The notes beneath the pieces were generated by a model that was not told where the DNA came from, ran no database searches, and saw only the letters and a program-made list of their open reading frames with translations. DNA of 7,121 bases from Prevotellaceae bacterium (GTDB lineage Bacteria > Bacteroidota > Bacteroidia > Bacteroidales > UBA932). This document shows positions 1-6,699 of this stretch, in pieces; position 1 is the first letter of the stretch; the number at the start of each line of letters is the position of its first letter. The position numbers and the translations under genes are program-made. The stretch covers positions 1 to 7,121 of the forward strand of contig JAITAP010000225.1 in the NCBI GenBank assembly GCA_031284065.1, read 5' to 3'.

Positions 1-271
1 GTACGCGGCTCTTAAAGCTCTCCGTCCAGTGCATTTGCATCTCCACGATGAACTGCCGCCCCGTGCTGTCGGTGCAGCGCACGTCCACAATGGAGTCCTT
101 CAGCGCGGGGATTTCCGGGGGCAGCTCGGGCGACTGGTACTCCAGCTCCACAATTTGCTGCGACGCGTCGAGCGGCAACATGCTGTTGAGTAAACTTTTG
201 CACAGGTGCTTGTGCTCGCCAAATATGCGCTTGAAAATCAAGTCGTGTTTGGGGTCAAGGTAACGTGACAT
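1..271 (-). CDS. Rpn/PD-(D/E)XK nuclease family 'transposase', N-terminal part (runs off the left edge)
   Basis: Reading the minus strand from an ATG at 271-269 gives 90 uninterrupted codons to the window edge, starting MSRYLDPKHDLIFKRIFGEH. The start (xRYLDPKxDxxFKxIFGEHK), the central PPEIPALKDSIVDVRCTD and the IVEMQMHWTESFKSR stretch are what I recognise from the PD-(D/E)XK nuclease transposase / Rpn family (PDDEXK_2). Putative catalytic residues visible are Asp63 (VDV) and Glu77-x-Gln79 (EMQ). Family members are usually about 300 residues, so roughly the first third is here and the C-terminal part is missing. Known relatives of the Rpn group (E. coli RpnA) are DNA endonucleases that promote RecA-independent recombination; in Bacteroidota they are often present in many copies. 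The gene is transcribed away from the efflux operon and has a good promoter just upstream. A small 'ORF' on the opposite strand at 48-263 is its shadow. Confidence 0.9.
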   Translation of the reverse strand, partial: MSRYLDPKHDLIFKRIFGEHKHLCKSLLNSMLPLDASQQIVELEYQSPELPPEIPALKDSIVDVRCTDSTGRQFIVEMQMHWTESFKSRV

Positions 272-297
272 GGCTGGAAAGTGATTAAAATGTAAGC

Positions 298-329
298 CAA
301 AGGTAGCAAGAATTTCCGAAACGGACAAT
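298..329 (-). promoter_or_regulatory. Bacteroidota-type promoter for the Rpn-family gene
   Basis: On the minus strand the sequence TACCTTTG (305-298) matches the Bacteroidota -7 consensus TAnnTTTG exactly. An ATTG (329-326), close to the -33 TTTG box, lies 20 bases upstream, which is within the usual 19-21 spacing. Transcription would start around 290, leaving a leader of about 20 bases before the ATG at 271. No Shine-Dalgarno is seen, as is normal for this phylum. The call rests on consensus match only. Confidence 0.55.
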
Positions 330-355
330 AGCCTTTGCTTGGGCGCGGTACGGCC

Positions 356-445
356 TTGTGCGAACGATTTCTCTTCGGCGCTATTGTCACATTGGCTCTT
401 ATCGGGGTGGGGATTGCCGCCGCATCTTTATTTTCATCAAATTAA
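356..445 (+). CDS. possible micro-ORF, 29-residue single-pass membrane peptide (non-ATG start)
   Basis: From TTG at 356 the frame reads LCERFLFGAIVTLALIGVG, then IAAASLFSSN and a TAA stop at 443-445. The same frame is open back to another TTG at 335. The peptide has a short charged N-terminus followed by about 19 hydrophobic residues, the layout of a single transmembrane helix. Its stop overlaps the ATG of the next micro-ORF (TAATG), the same junction used between the adaptor and pump genes downstream. Against it: there is no ATG start, it is very short, and I know no family for it. It could equally be chance or a remnant of an older gene. Confidence 0.2.
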   Translation: MCERFLFGAIVTLALIGVGIAAASLFSSN

Positions 446-561
446 TGCATAAAACTACGGGAACAATATTAGCCATCGGCATCGTTGGCGGCGGGGTCGT
501 AGCCATGACCATAATCGCCATGATAGCTGCAAAGCGGCAACCGCTGAGTGACGAGCTGTGA
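445..561 (+). CDS. possible small membrane protein, 38 residues
   Basis: ATG at 445 opens a 38-residue frame starting MHKTTGTILAIGIVGGGVVA, continuing MTIIAMIAAKRQPLSDEL and stopping at TGA 559-561. It has a short polar N-terminus, one hydrophobic helix of about 22 residues rich in Gly/Ile/Val, and a charged tail, so it would be a single-pass membrane protein. I do not recognise a family. The ATG overlaps the stop of the preceding hydrophobic micro-ORF by one base, which would allow coupled translation. The same frame is open upstream to a GTG at 358, but that stretch is Arg/Cys-rich and unlike a protein, so the ATG at 445 is the sensible start. Real-gene status is unproven. Confidence 0.27.
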   Translation: MHKTTGTILAIGIVGGGVVAMTIIAMIAAKRQPLSDEL

Positions 562-601
562 TTTGGCTGCATTTTTTGACTTTTGTGCTCGCTGGGAACT
601 T

Positions 602-609
602 TATCTTTG
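602..609 (+). promoter_or_regulatory. candidate -7 promoter box (TATCTTTG)
   Basis: TATCTTTG fits the Bacteroidota -7 consensus TAnnTTTG exactly and points toward the efflux operon. TTTG tetramers upstream end 16 and 23 bases before it, so neither has the usual 19-21 base spacing for a -33 box. If used, it would give the operon an untranslated leader of about 215-220 bases. Confidence 0.35.
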
Positions 610-789
610 CAAACAGAGGTAGCTGGGTTGCCCTTAACGAGATTTTGAGAAGACGCATTTTTCAGCTTTCATTTTTCAATATTCAGCGTTAGACTTTCCT
701 AACAGCGCTACCATTTTTATTTTCTCTAAAAACGACTTTTAGAACAATTTTTAAGAGCTATAGGGCTTCCATGAGTAGGTGTAATATCC

Positions 790-797
790 GAACTTTG
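790..797 (+). promoter_or_regulatory. candidate operon-proximal -7 box (GAACTTTG)
   Basis: GAACTTTG differs from TAnnTTTG by its first base and would start transcription about 30 bases before the adaptor ATG, a typical leader length. No clear -33 TTTG is seen at the expected distance. It competes with the better-matching box at 602-609 as the operon promoter. Confidence 0.25.
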
Positions 798-834
798 TTC
801 TTTTTTTCATACATCAGTAAATATAAATAGTGCA

Positions 835-1893
835 ATGAACAAAGCGATTATATTCCTGCCATGCTGCTTTTTGCTATTTTGCGGCTGCAAAAGAAGCGCT
901 CCTCCGGAGCTTGCAAAAAACGTCAAGATAGCGAATCCCGAGGCGGTTGGCGCTACTACCGAAAAGTATTTTTCGGGCGTGATTAAGGAGTCGTCCGCTG
1001 TGAACTTGGGGTTTAAGGCTGCGGGGCAAATCCTGGACATCTACGTGCGCGAGGGGCAGCGCGTGCAGCGGGGCGACCTGCTTGCAGCGCTCGACGACAA
1101 GGATTACCGGCTACAGCTGGAGGCTACGGAGGCGCAGTACGAACAGGTGAAGGCGGAGGTGGAGCGCATTGAGGAGCTCTACAAGCGCAAAAGCGTATCG
1201 GGTAACGACTACGAAAAAGCCATCTCCGGCAAAAAAATGCTGACCGCAAAGCTGCAAGCCGACAGAAACATGATGGAATATACCCGCCTTGCTGCGCCTT
1301 TTGCAGGCTACGTGCAATCCGTACGCTTTAAGCCGTCCGAAATGGTGGACGCGGGCATGTCGGTGGTAACGCTCATCGACGTGCGGCAGCTGGTGGTGGA
1401 GATTAACATCCCCGCCTCGCTCTACGTGGCAAAGGAGAGCTTTGTGAGCTTTGGCTGCCTTGCCGACGTGCTGCCCGGCGAGGTGTTTCCGCTAAAGCTC
1501 ATCAGCATAAATCCCAAGGCGGACAGCCACCAGCTCTACAAGGTGCAGCTGCAGCTCGACCCCAAGCAAGACGCCCGGCTGGCGGCGGGAATGAACGTGC
1601 GCGTGGCTATCACGTGCGCCACCCAAGCCGACGCCGCCTGCTCGCTGCCCTTTGGCGCAGTGTTTGGCGAGGACGGCAAATCCTACGTGTGGGTGGTGGA
1701 TACGGCAACGAGTAGCGTGCGTAAGCGCGAGGTTACGGTGCAGGGCATAGACGGGAAAGGCGGCGTTGCCATAAGCGCAGGCGTTACCTGCACCGACAGA
1801 GTGGTGGTTGCCGGCGCAAAGAGCCTTCGCGAAGGCCAGCAGGTACAGGCGCTTCCCGAAGCGTCGGAAGCTAACGTGGGAGGGCTGTTGTAA
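835..1893 (+). CDS. RND efflux periplasmic adaptor (membrane fusion protein), lipoprotein, 352 aa
   Basis: This is the adaptor that links an RND pump to its outer-membrane channel. Residues 1-18 (MNKAIIFLPCCFLLFCGC) form a lipoprotein signal; Cys18 after FCG is the likely lipidated residue. The family's domain order is visible: first half of the barrel-sandwich/lipoyl domain at about 58-90 (GFKAAGQILDIYVREGQRVQRGDLLAALDD), a short helical hairpin at about 91-149, the second half-lipoyl motif at about 150-182 (TRLAAPFAGYVQSV), a beta-barrel at about 185-262, and a membrane-proximal domain to about 340. The full length of 352 residues is normal for the AcrA/MdtA-type family. The ATG at 835 is chosen because the signal sequence starts there; no ATG lies just upstream in frame. 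The TAA stop overlaps the pump's ATG by one base (TAATG), implying translational coupling. The substrate cannot be deduced. Confidence 0.93.
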   Translation: MNKAIIFLPCCFLLFCGCKRSAPPELAKNVKIANPEAVGATTEKYFSGVIKESSAVNLGFKAAGQILDIYVREGQRVQRGDLLAALDDKDYRLQLEATEAQYEQVKAEVERIEELYKRKSVSGNDYEKAISGKKMLTAKLQADRNMMEYTRLAAPFAGYVQSVRFKPSEMVDAGMSVVTLIDVRQLVVEINIPASLYVAKESFVSFGCLADVLPGEVFPLKLISINPKADSHQLYKVQLQLDPKQDARLAAGMNVRVAITCATQADAACSLPFGAVFGEDGKSYVWVVDTATSSVRKREVTVQGIDGKGGVAISAGVTCTDRVVVAGAKSLREGQQVQALPEASEANVGGLL

Positions 1894-4800
1894 TGCACAT
1901 TTCCGAAGTATTCTTCAAAAAGAAAACCATTTTTTGGTTTCTGATAGCGGCCATTGTTGCGGGTGGAGTTTACGCCTACGTTAAAATGGGCAAGCTCGAA
2001 GACCCCGAAGTTACCATTAAGCAGGCAATGGTGATTACCGTTTACCCGGGCGCATCGGCGCACGAGGTGGAGCTGAACGTAACGAGCGCTATCGAAAATG
2101 AGCTGCGCACGCTAAGCGACGTGAGCAACATTAACTCTACCTCCACCGCAAACCTTTCGTCCATCACGGTGGAGCTCTCCTTTTCCGTTCCCGACAGGGA
2201 GATTGAGCAGCGGTGGGATATTCTGCGCCGCAAGGTTGAGGCTGCCGCCGCAAAGCTGCCGTCGAACGCCATGAAGCCAATAGTGGTGGACGATGTGAGC
2301 GACGTTTACGGCATGTTCTACGCCATGACCGCCGACGGGTACAGCTACGAGGAAATGGAGAAGTACGCCGGCTACGTGAAGCAGGAGCTACTGAACGTGG
2401 AGGGCGTGCGCCGCATCGAAATCTACGGGGCGCAAGCGCTGTGCGTAAACGTGGCGCTGTCCGGCGAAAAAATGGCGCGGCTGGGGATTCTGCCCGCGCA
2501 AATCATTGCCACCATCAACGGGCAAAATAGCCCTGTGTTTTCGGGCGTTTACGAGGGCTGCGACCAGCAGCTCCGGCTCACGGTGGACGACAAATTTCAG
2601 CGGATTGAGGATATTCAAAACCTGCTTGTTCAAAGCATATCGGGCGAACAGGTCAGGCTGGGCGACATTGCCGACGTATCGCGCGGGTATCAGGAGCCGG
2701 CCCGCAACACTTTTTACCTGAACAACCAAGCGGCGCTGGGCATTTCCATCTCTATGGAATCGGGCGAAAACGTGATTGACGTGGGCAAGCGCGTGGAAAA
2801 GCGCGTGGCGGAGCTTCAGCAAGGTATTCCGGCAGGCATTGAGTTTGAAAAAATCTTTTTTCAGCCCGACAAGGTAAGCGAAGCCATTAGCGGCTTTATG
2901 TGGAATCTCGTTTCGTCCGTGCTTATCGTCATCCTTGTGCTGATGGTAGCGATGGGGTTTCGCGGCGGCATGATTATCGGGAGCGGGCTGCTGCTCACCG
3001 TGCTGGCAACGTTCCCCATCCTGCTGGCGTTTGGCGGAACGCTGCAACGCATATCGCTCGGCGCATTCATTGTGGCAATGGGAATGTTGGTGGATAACGC
3101 CATTGTGGTGATTGACGGGATACTCGTGGGGCTGAAAAGGGGGGCGCCGCTAAAGGCTGCGCTCTTCTCCACCGCCAAGCAAACCGCCATGCCGCTGCTC
3201 GGCGCAACGATTATCGCCATTGCCACGTTTCTACCCGTGTTCCTCACCGACGATACGGCAGGCGTATATGCCCGCGACCTTTTCCTTGTGCTCTGCATTT
3301 CGCTGCTCATAAGCTGGTTTTTGGCGCTGGTGCAGGTGCCCATGTTTTCGGCGTACTTTCTCAAGCTGCGCAGGCAGAAAGTCGGCGGCGAGAGCGAGCA
3401 ACCGCTCAACAGCCCCATTCACCGCTTTGTGCGGAGGATGCTGGGAAAAGCGTTGAGGTACAAGAGCGCTACGGTGGCCGTAAGCGTTGTGTGCCTGGCG
3501 CTGGCGGTAGCGGCTTTCCTGAAAATACCCAACCGCTTTTTCCCCGACCTCAACTACAGCCAAGCGTACATTGAATATACGCTGCCCGACGGCGCAAGGC
3601 CGGAGCAGGTGAGCCGCGACCTGCACGCCATAACCCGCCAGCTGCTCGCCTTTGAGCACGTGAAGAAAGTAGCCTCAAGTCAGGGACGAACGCCGTCGCG
3701 CTACTGCCTCCTGCGGGCGGTGAACATGGGCGCTGACAGCTACGGCGAGCTGATTGTGGACTTCGACAGCTACTCGTCGTCCATCAAGATGAAGCCGGCC
3801 ATAGAAAAATTCCTGCGCGAAAGCTACCCCGACGCTTACATTCGCGTCCGCCGGTACAACTTTACCGTTGCAACCTCGCACACCGTAGAGGTGCAGCTCT
3901 CCGGCCCCGACCCCGCCGTGCTGCGCGGCTGGAGCCGACAGGCGCAGGACGTTATGCGGGCTTGCCCCGAAGCCGACCCCTACACCGTGTGCGACAACCG
4001 GCAGCAGGCGGGCAAAGCGCTGGTAGCCCGATACGCGCAGCCGGCGGCGCGGCGCGCCGGCGTTACCCGCAGCGACGTGAGCAACGCGCTGCTTGCCGCC
4101 ACCGACGGAATACCCGTAGGCACATTCTACGAAAACGACAAGGCCCTAAGCATCTACCTGAAAACGCGCACGCCGGACGGAACGCGCATCGCCGACCTGA
4201 ACGACGTGCCCGTGTGGGCAATGCTGCCGAACCTCGAAATAGACAAAAACGACATTGCAGGGCTGGCCACCGGAAGCATTACCCCAGAGGATGTGCAGGG
4301 CAAAGTAATTTCCTCCGTGCCGATGAGTCAGGTAACCGGCGGCGTAAAGTTCGCGTGGGAGGAAAGCCTTGTGTACCGCAGCAACGGGCGGCGCGCCGTG
4401 GAGGTGCAGTGCGAACCGCGCGACGGCTCAACGCCGGCTGCCGTGCGAAAAAGCGTCATCAGGCAAATTGAGGCGATACCCCTGCCCGCAGGGTACCACC
4501 TCACGTGGCTGGGCGAGGGAAAGCTACAGCACGACGCGCTGGCAAACATGCTCGGCATGATTCCCGTTGCCGCGCTAATCATCCTGCTCACGCTGCTGCT
4601 GCTCTTCAACGACGTGCGCAAGCTGCTGATAGTGCTGTGCTGCCTGCCGTTTGCCGCCATTGGCATTTCGCCGGCAATGCTCGCCGCGCACCAACCCTTC
4701 ACCTTTATGGCAATTATCGGCTCAATGGGGCTTGCGGGAATGCTCATCAAAAACTCCATCGTGCTGATTGACGAAATTTCGCGGCTCACCGGCGAGGGCA

Positions 4801-5027
4801 AAGAGCCTTACCGCGCCGTTGTTGAAGCCACAGTAGCGCGCACACGACCCGTTATCATGGCTTCGTTCACCACCGTGCTCGGCATGTTGCCGCTGGTGAT
4901 AGACCCAATGTACGCAAGCCTCGCCGTAGCGGTAATGTCCGGATTGGTTGTGGGTACGCTGGTAACGCTGATACTCGTGCCTATCTTCTACGCGGTGTTT
5001 TTCAGGGTGAAGCTGGAGAGAAGTTAA
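1893..5027 (+). CDS. RND-family efflux transporter permease (AcrB-like, HAE1 type), 1044 aa
   Basis: This is the proton-driven inner-membrane pump of the tripartite system. Features seen in order: TM1 at about 12-30; first periplasmic porter/docking region with VTVYPGASAHEVE-like start at about 47-60; TM2-TM6 at about 337-357, 360-382, 387-409, 432-451 and 463-488; TM7 at about 520-540; second periplasmic region; TM8-TM12 near the C-terminus. The TM4 proton-relay motif reads LVDNAIVV, with Asp401 and Asn402 where AcrB has Asp407-Asp408. The TM10 lysine (Lys953 in LIKNSIVLIDE) and TM11 arginine (Arg985 in RTRPVIMAS) equivalent to AcrB Lys940 and Arg971 are kept. Length is normal for the family and the frame is intact. 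The start codon overlaps the adaptor's stop. An 18-bp tandem repeat begins inside the last codons and supplies the TAA stop. Heavy-metal type (CusA) is less likely, as the motif lacks CusA's DAAIVM pattern. Confidence 0.95.
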   Translation: MHISEVFFKKKTIFWFLIAAIVAGGVYAYVKMGKLEDPEVTIKQAMVITVYPGASAHEVELNVTSAIENELRTLSDVSNINSTSTANLSSITVELSFSVPDREIEQRWDILRRKVEAAAAKLPSNAMKPIVVDDVSDVYGMFYAMTADGYSYEEMEKYAGYVKQELLNVEGVRRIEIYGAQALCVNVALSGEKMARLGILPAQIIATINGQNSPVFSGVYEGCDQQLRLTVDDKFQRIEDIQNLLVQSISGEQVRLGDIADVSRGYQEPARNTFYLNNQAALGISISMESGENVIDVGKRVEKRVAELQQGIPAGIEFEKIFFQPDKVSEAISGFMWNLVSSVLIVILVLMVAMGFRGGMIIGSGLLLTVLATFPILLAFGGTLQRISLGAFIVAMGMLVDNAIVVIDGILVGLKRGAPLKAALFSTAKQTAMPLLGATIIAIATFLPVFLTDDTAGVYARDLFLVLCISLLISWFLALVQVPMFSAYFLKLRRQKVGGESEQPLNSPIHRFVRRMLGKALRYKSATVAVSVVCLALAVAAFLKIPNRFFPDLNYSQAYIEYTLPDGARPEQVSRDLHAITRQLLAFEHVKKVASSQGRTPSRYCLLRAVNMGADSYGELIVDFDSYSSSIKMKPAIEKFLRESYPDAYIRVRRYNFTVATSHTVEVQLSGPDPAVLRGWSRQAQDVMRACPEADPYTVCDNRQQAGKALVARYAQPAARRAGVTRSDVSNALLAATDGIPVGTFYENDKALSIYLKTRTPDGTRIADLNDVPVWAMLPNLEIDKNDIAGLATGSITPEDVQGKVISSVPMSQVTGGVKFAWEESLVYRSNGRRAVEVQCEPRDGSTPAAVRKSVIRQIEAIPLPAGYHLTWLGEGKLQHDALANMLGMIPVAALIILLTLLLLFNDVRKLLIVLCCLPFAAIGISPAMLAAHQPFTFMAIIGSMGLAGMLIKNSIVLIDEISRLTGEGKEPYRAVVEATVARTRPVIMASFTTVLGMLPLVIDPMYASLAVAVMSGLVVGTLVTLILVPIFYAVFFRVKLERS

Positions 5028-5063
5028 TGAAGTTAGAGAAGTTAATGAAGTTAGGGAAGTTGG
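5019..5063 (+). repeat. 18-bp tandem repeat, two perfect copies plus a partial, spanning the pump's stop codon
   Basis: AGAAGTTAATGAAGTTAG occurs at 5019-5036 and again at 5037-5054, followed by a degenerate partial copy (GGAAGTTGG, 5055-5063). Each unit is itself two related 8-10 base parts (GAAGTTA). The pump's TAA (5025-5027) lies in copy 1 and is followed directly by TGA. Confidence 0.85.
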
Positions 5064-5093
5064 AGTATAAATCTTCTAATCTCCTAACTTTCT
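5054..5093 (+). promoter_or_regulatory. intercistronic hairpin between pump and outer-membrane channel genes
   Basis: AAGTTGGAG (5057-5065) can pair with CTCC-T-AACTT (5081-5090) with a single bulged T at 5085, and G-C/G-U pairs extend the stem outward to about 5054/5093. The loop is 15 A/T-rich bases. It lies 15-50 bases before the channel gene's ATG. It has no T-run, so it looks more like an RNA-processing or stability element than an intrinsic terminator; the function is inferred. Confidence 0.35.
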
Positions 5094-5107
5094 AAACATA
5101 GTAAAAG

Positions 5108-6526
5108 ATGAAACCGATAATATCCACCTTGCTCACGCTCTGCGTTGGATTCAACGCAAGCCTTGCACAGCAAAGCCTCACGCTGGAGCAATGCCGCCAA
5201 ATGGCGCTGCAAAGCAGCGAAAACATAAAGATTGCCGACAAGCAATTTGAGCAGGCTGTTGCCGAAAAGCAGGCGGCGTTTGCTGCCTACCTGCCAAAAA
5301 TCAGCGCTACCGGCTCGCTCACCTACGCCTTTAAGGATATTGAAATGAACTCGTACCTGCCGACCTTTGTCCCCGACATTGCCACAGCGCAGCTAAAACC
5401 CAACCTGATGCCCAACCCGATACCCGGCGCTACGACGCCGGTTATTGGCCCCGACGGCAACCCTGTGTTCGACATGTACGCATACTACCCGCTGGAGGTG
5501 AGCGTAAGAGGCGCATACATGGCGGGCGTTACGGTGGAGCAGCCCATTTTTGCCGGAGGAAAAATTATTGTCGGCAACAAGATGGCAAAGGTGGGCACGG
5601 AAATTGCCAGCGAAAACCGTGCCTTGCAGCAGGCAAGCGTCATTGCCGAAACCGACCGCGCCTACTGGATTTACGTGGCAGTGGGCGAAAAGGTGAAAAT
5701 TCTGGAGAAGTACAGCGCGCTGCTCGACTTTCTGGACAGCGCTACCGCCGTGGGGTACGCCGTAGAGATGGCAAGCAAAAACGACCTGCTGAAGGTGCAG
5801 GCGCGGCGCGGCGCCGTACGCTACGACCTGCAACGCGCCCGCAACGGCTTGGAGCTGGCGCGTATGTCGCTGTGCCGCATCACGGGGCTGGACTACGAGG
5901 CGCAAATCCTCCCCGCCGATTCGCTGACGCAGGCCGCCCTGACGCAGCTCCCGGAGGCGAGCAGCGACGTTACGAATCGCCCCGAGTACCGCATCCTGCA
6001 AAGGCAGGTGGACATGAAAGCCCTGCACGCTAAAATGGTACGCGCAGATTTCCTGCCGGTCGTTGGGCTGGGGGCCGGGTACAGCTACCTGAACGGGGCA
6101 AAAATCAGCGGGCAGGAGATGAGCCTCAAGCTTCCCTACGCCATGCTGTCGGTCAGCATACCGCTTTTTCACTTTGGCGAAGGATTTAAAAAAATCAAAA
6201 GCGCCCGCTTGCAGCAAGAGGTAAGCCAGCTGGAGCTCGAAAAAAACGCAAAGCTGCTAACGCTGGAGCTTCGGCAAATCAGCAAGGATATGCAGGACGC
6301 ATACGCCATGGTTACCACCGCCGAGAGTGCGCTGGCGCAGGCCTCCGAAGCCCTGCGCGTGAACAGCGACAGCTACGAGGTAGGCATGGAAACCCTCGCC
6401 AACCTGCTCGACGCGCAGGCGCAGTGGCAGCAAGCCCACAGCAACCTCATAGAGGCTCGCGCCAACTTCAAGATAAAAGAAACGGAATGGCTGAAGGCAA
6501 CGGGAACGCTGAGCGCTGAAAATTGA
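5108..6526 (+). CDS. TolC-like outer-membrane efflux protein, 472 aa
   Basis: This is the outer-membrane exit duct of the pump. Residues 1-20 form a Sec signal peptide with likely cleavage after SLA (Ala20|Gln21). The TolC/OEP family's internal duplication is visible: LPKISATGSLTY (62-73) matches LPVVGLGAGYSYL (316-328) at the start of each beta segment, and VEQPIFAGGK (143-152) matches VSIPLFHFGEGFK (349-361) at the return to helix. Long amphipathic helices follow each, ending with the usual LLDAQAQWQQAHSNLIEARANFK near the C-terminus. The region between residues about 77 and 130 is a long Pro/Gly-rich insertion at the first extracellular loop. Total length is normal for Bacteroidota members. 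It follows the pump gene by 80 bp and is very likely co-transcribed. ATG 5108 is set by the signal peptide. Confidence 0.93.
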   Translation: MKPIISTLLTLCVGFNASLAQQSLTLEQCRQMALQSSENIKIADKQFEQAVAEKQAAFAAYLPKISATGSLTYAFKDIEMNSYLPTFVPDIATAQLKPNLMPNPIPGATTPVIGPDGNPVFDMYAYYPLEVSVRGAYMAGVTVEQPIFAGGKIIVGNKMAKVGTEIASENRALQQASVIAETDRAYWIYVAVGEKVKILEKYSALLDFLDSATAVGYAVEMASKNDLLKVQARRGAVRYDLQRARNGLELARMSLCRITGLDYEAQILPADSLTQAALTQLPEASSDVTNRPEYRILQRQVDMKALHAKMVRADFLPVVGLGAGYSYLNGAKISGQEMSLKLPYAMLSVSIPLFHFGEGFKKIKSARLQQEVSQLELEKNAKLLTLELRQISKDMQDAYAMVTTAESALAQASEALRVNSDSYEVGMETLANLLDAQAQWQQAHSNLIEARANFKIKETEWLKATGTLSAEN

Positions 6527-6576
6527 GAATGTGTCTTTTCAAAGCCTCGCTCTCGCCCCTTCAACGCCTTCTTTCG

Positions 6577-6668
6577 CCGTCATTCCGAGCGCAGCGAGGA
6601 ATCTCCCGCCATTTCTCCCCAATGGCTGTGGTACGGATGGAGATTCCTCACTTCGTTCGGAATTACGG
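6577..6668. repeat. REP-like imperfect inverted repeat (ATTCCGAGCGCAGCGAGGAATC type)
   Basis: The left arm (6579-6606) and right arm (6639-6666) are each 28 bases and match as reverse complements at 24 of 28 positions; CC/GG extends the stem to 6577/6668. The loop is 32 bases. From memory, elements reading CATTCCGAGCGCAGCGAGGAATCT paired with GATTCCTC...GGAATGAC (core shown in two parts) recur in intergenic DNA of Bacteroidota and other phyla and cause spurious ORFs translating as VIPSAARNL or SFRAQRGISR, both of which can be read here. It lies 50 bases after the channel gene and could protect or end the operon's mRNA. Confidence 0.8.
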
Positions 6669-6675
6669 AAGTGGC

Positions 6676-6699
6676 GGGTATGGCTTTACCCATACTTTT
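6676..6699 (+). terminator. possible intrinsic terminator of the efflux operon
   Basis: GTATGG (6678-6683) and CCATAC (6690-6695) form a 6-bp perfect stem around a 6-base loop, extendable by two G-U pairs, followed by TTTT (6696-6699). The stem is short and the T-run brief, so it is weak alone; the larger inverted repeat just upstream may do the work. The last part also reads TACTTTTG (6693-6700), a -7-like box with no -33 partner. Confidence 0.35.

Larger units (their letters stand above)
562..834. other. intergenic region upstream of the efflux operon
   Basis: No credible gene is seen in these 273 bases, which are A/T-rich compared with the flanking coding DNA. They hold two promoter-like boxes (listed separately) and small inverted repeats: TCTAAAA/TTTTAGA around a 5-base loop at 725-743, and GTTAG/CTAAC around 687-704. 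Neither is GC-rich or followed by a clean T-run, so they are weak as terminators. No regulator gene (for example TetR or AraC type) lies here. Confidence 0.6.

Noticed and set aside
48..263. Plus-strand frame of 71 codons at the left edge
   Set aside because: Antisense to the Rpn-family gene, whose minus-strand translation matches a known family.
455..658. Minus-strand frame of 67 codons in the intergenic region
   Set aside because: Arg/Trp/Leu-rich composition typical of chance frames, no family resemblance, antisense to the micro-ORF.
725..743. Perfect 7-bp inverted repeat TCTAAAA/TTTTAGA as a terminator
   Set aside because: All but two pairs are A-T and no gene ends close before it; too weak to call a terminator.
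2388..3047. Long minus-strand frame of 219 codons inside the pump gene
   Set aside because: His/Arg/Gln-rich shadow of a well-supported RND gene; no recognisable domain.
5393..6217. Long minus-strand frame of 274 codons inside the channel gene
   Set aside because: Antisense shadow of the TolC-like gene, caused by its GC-rich codon use.
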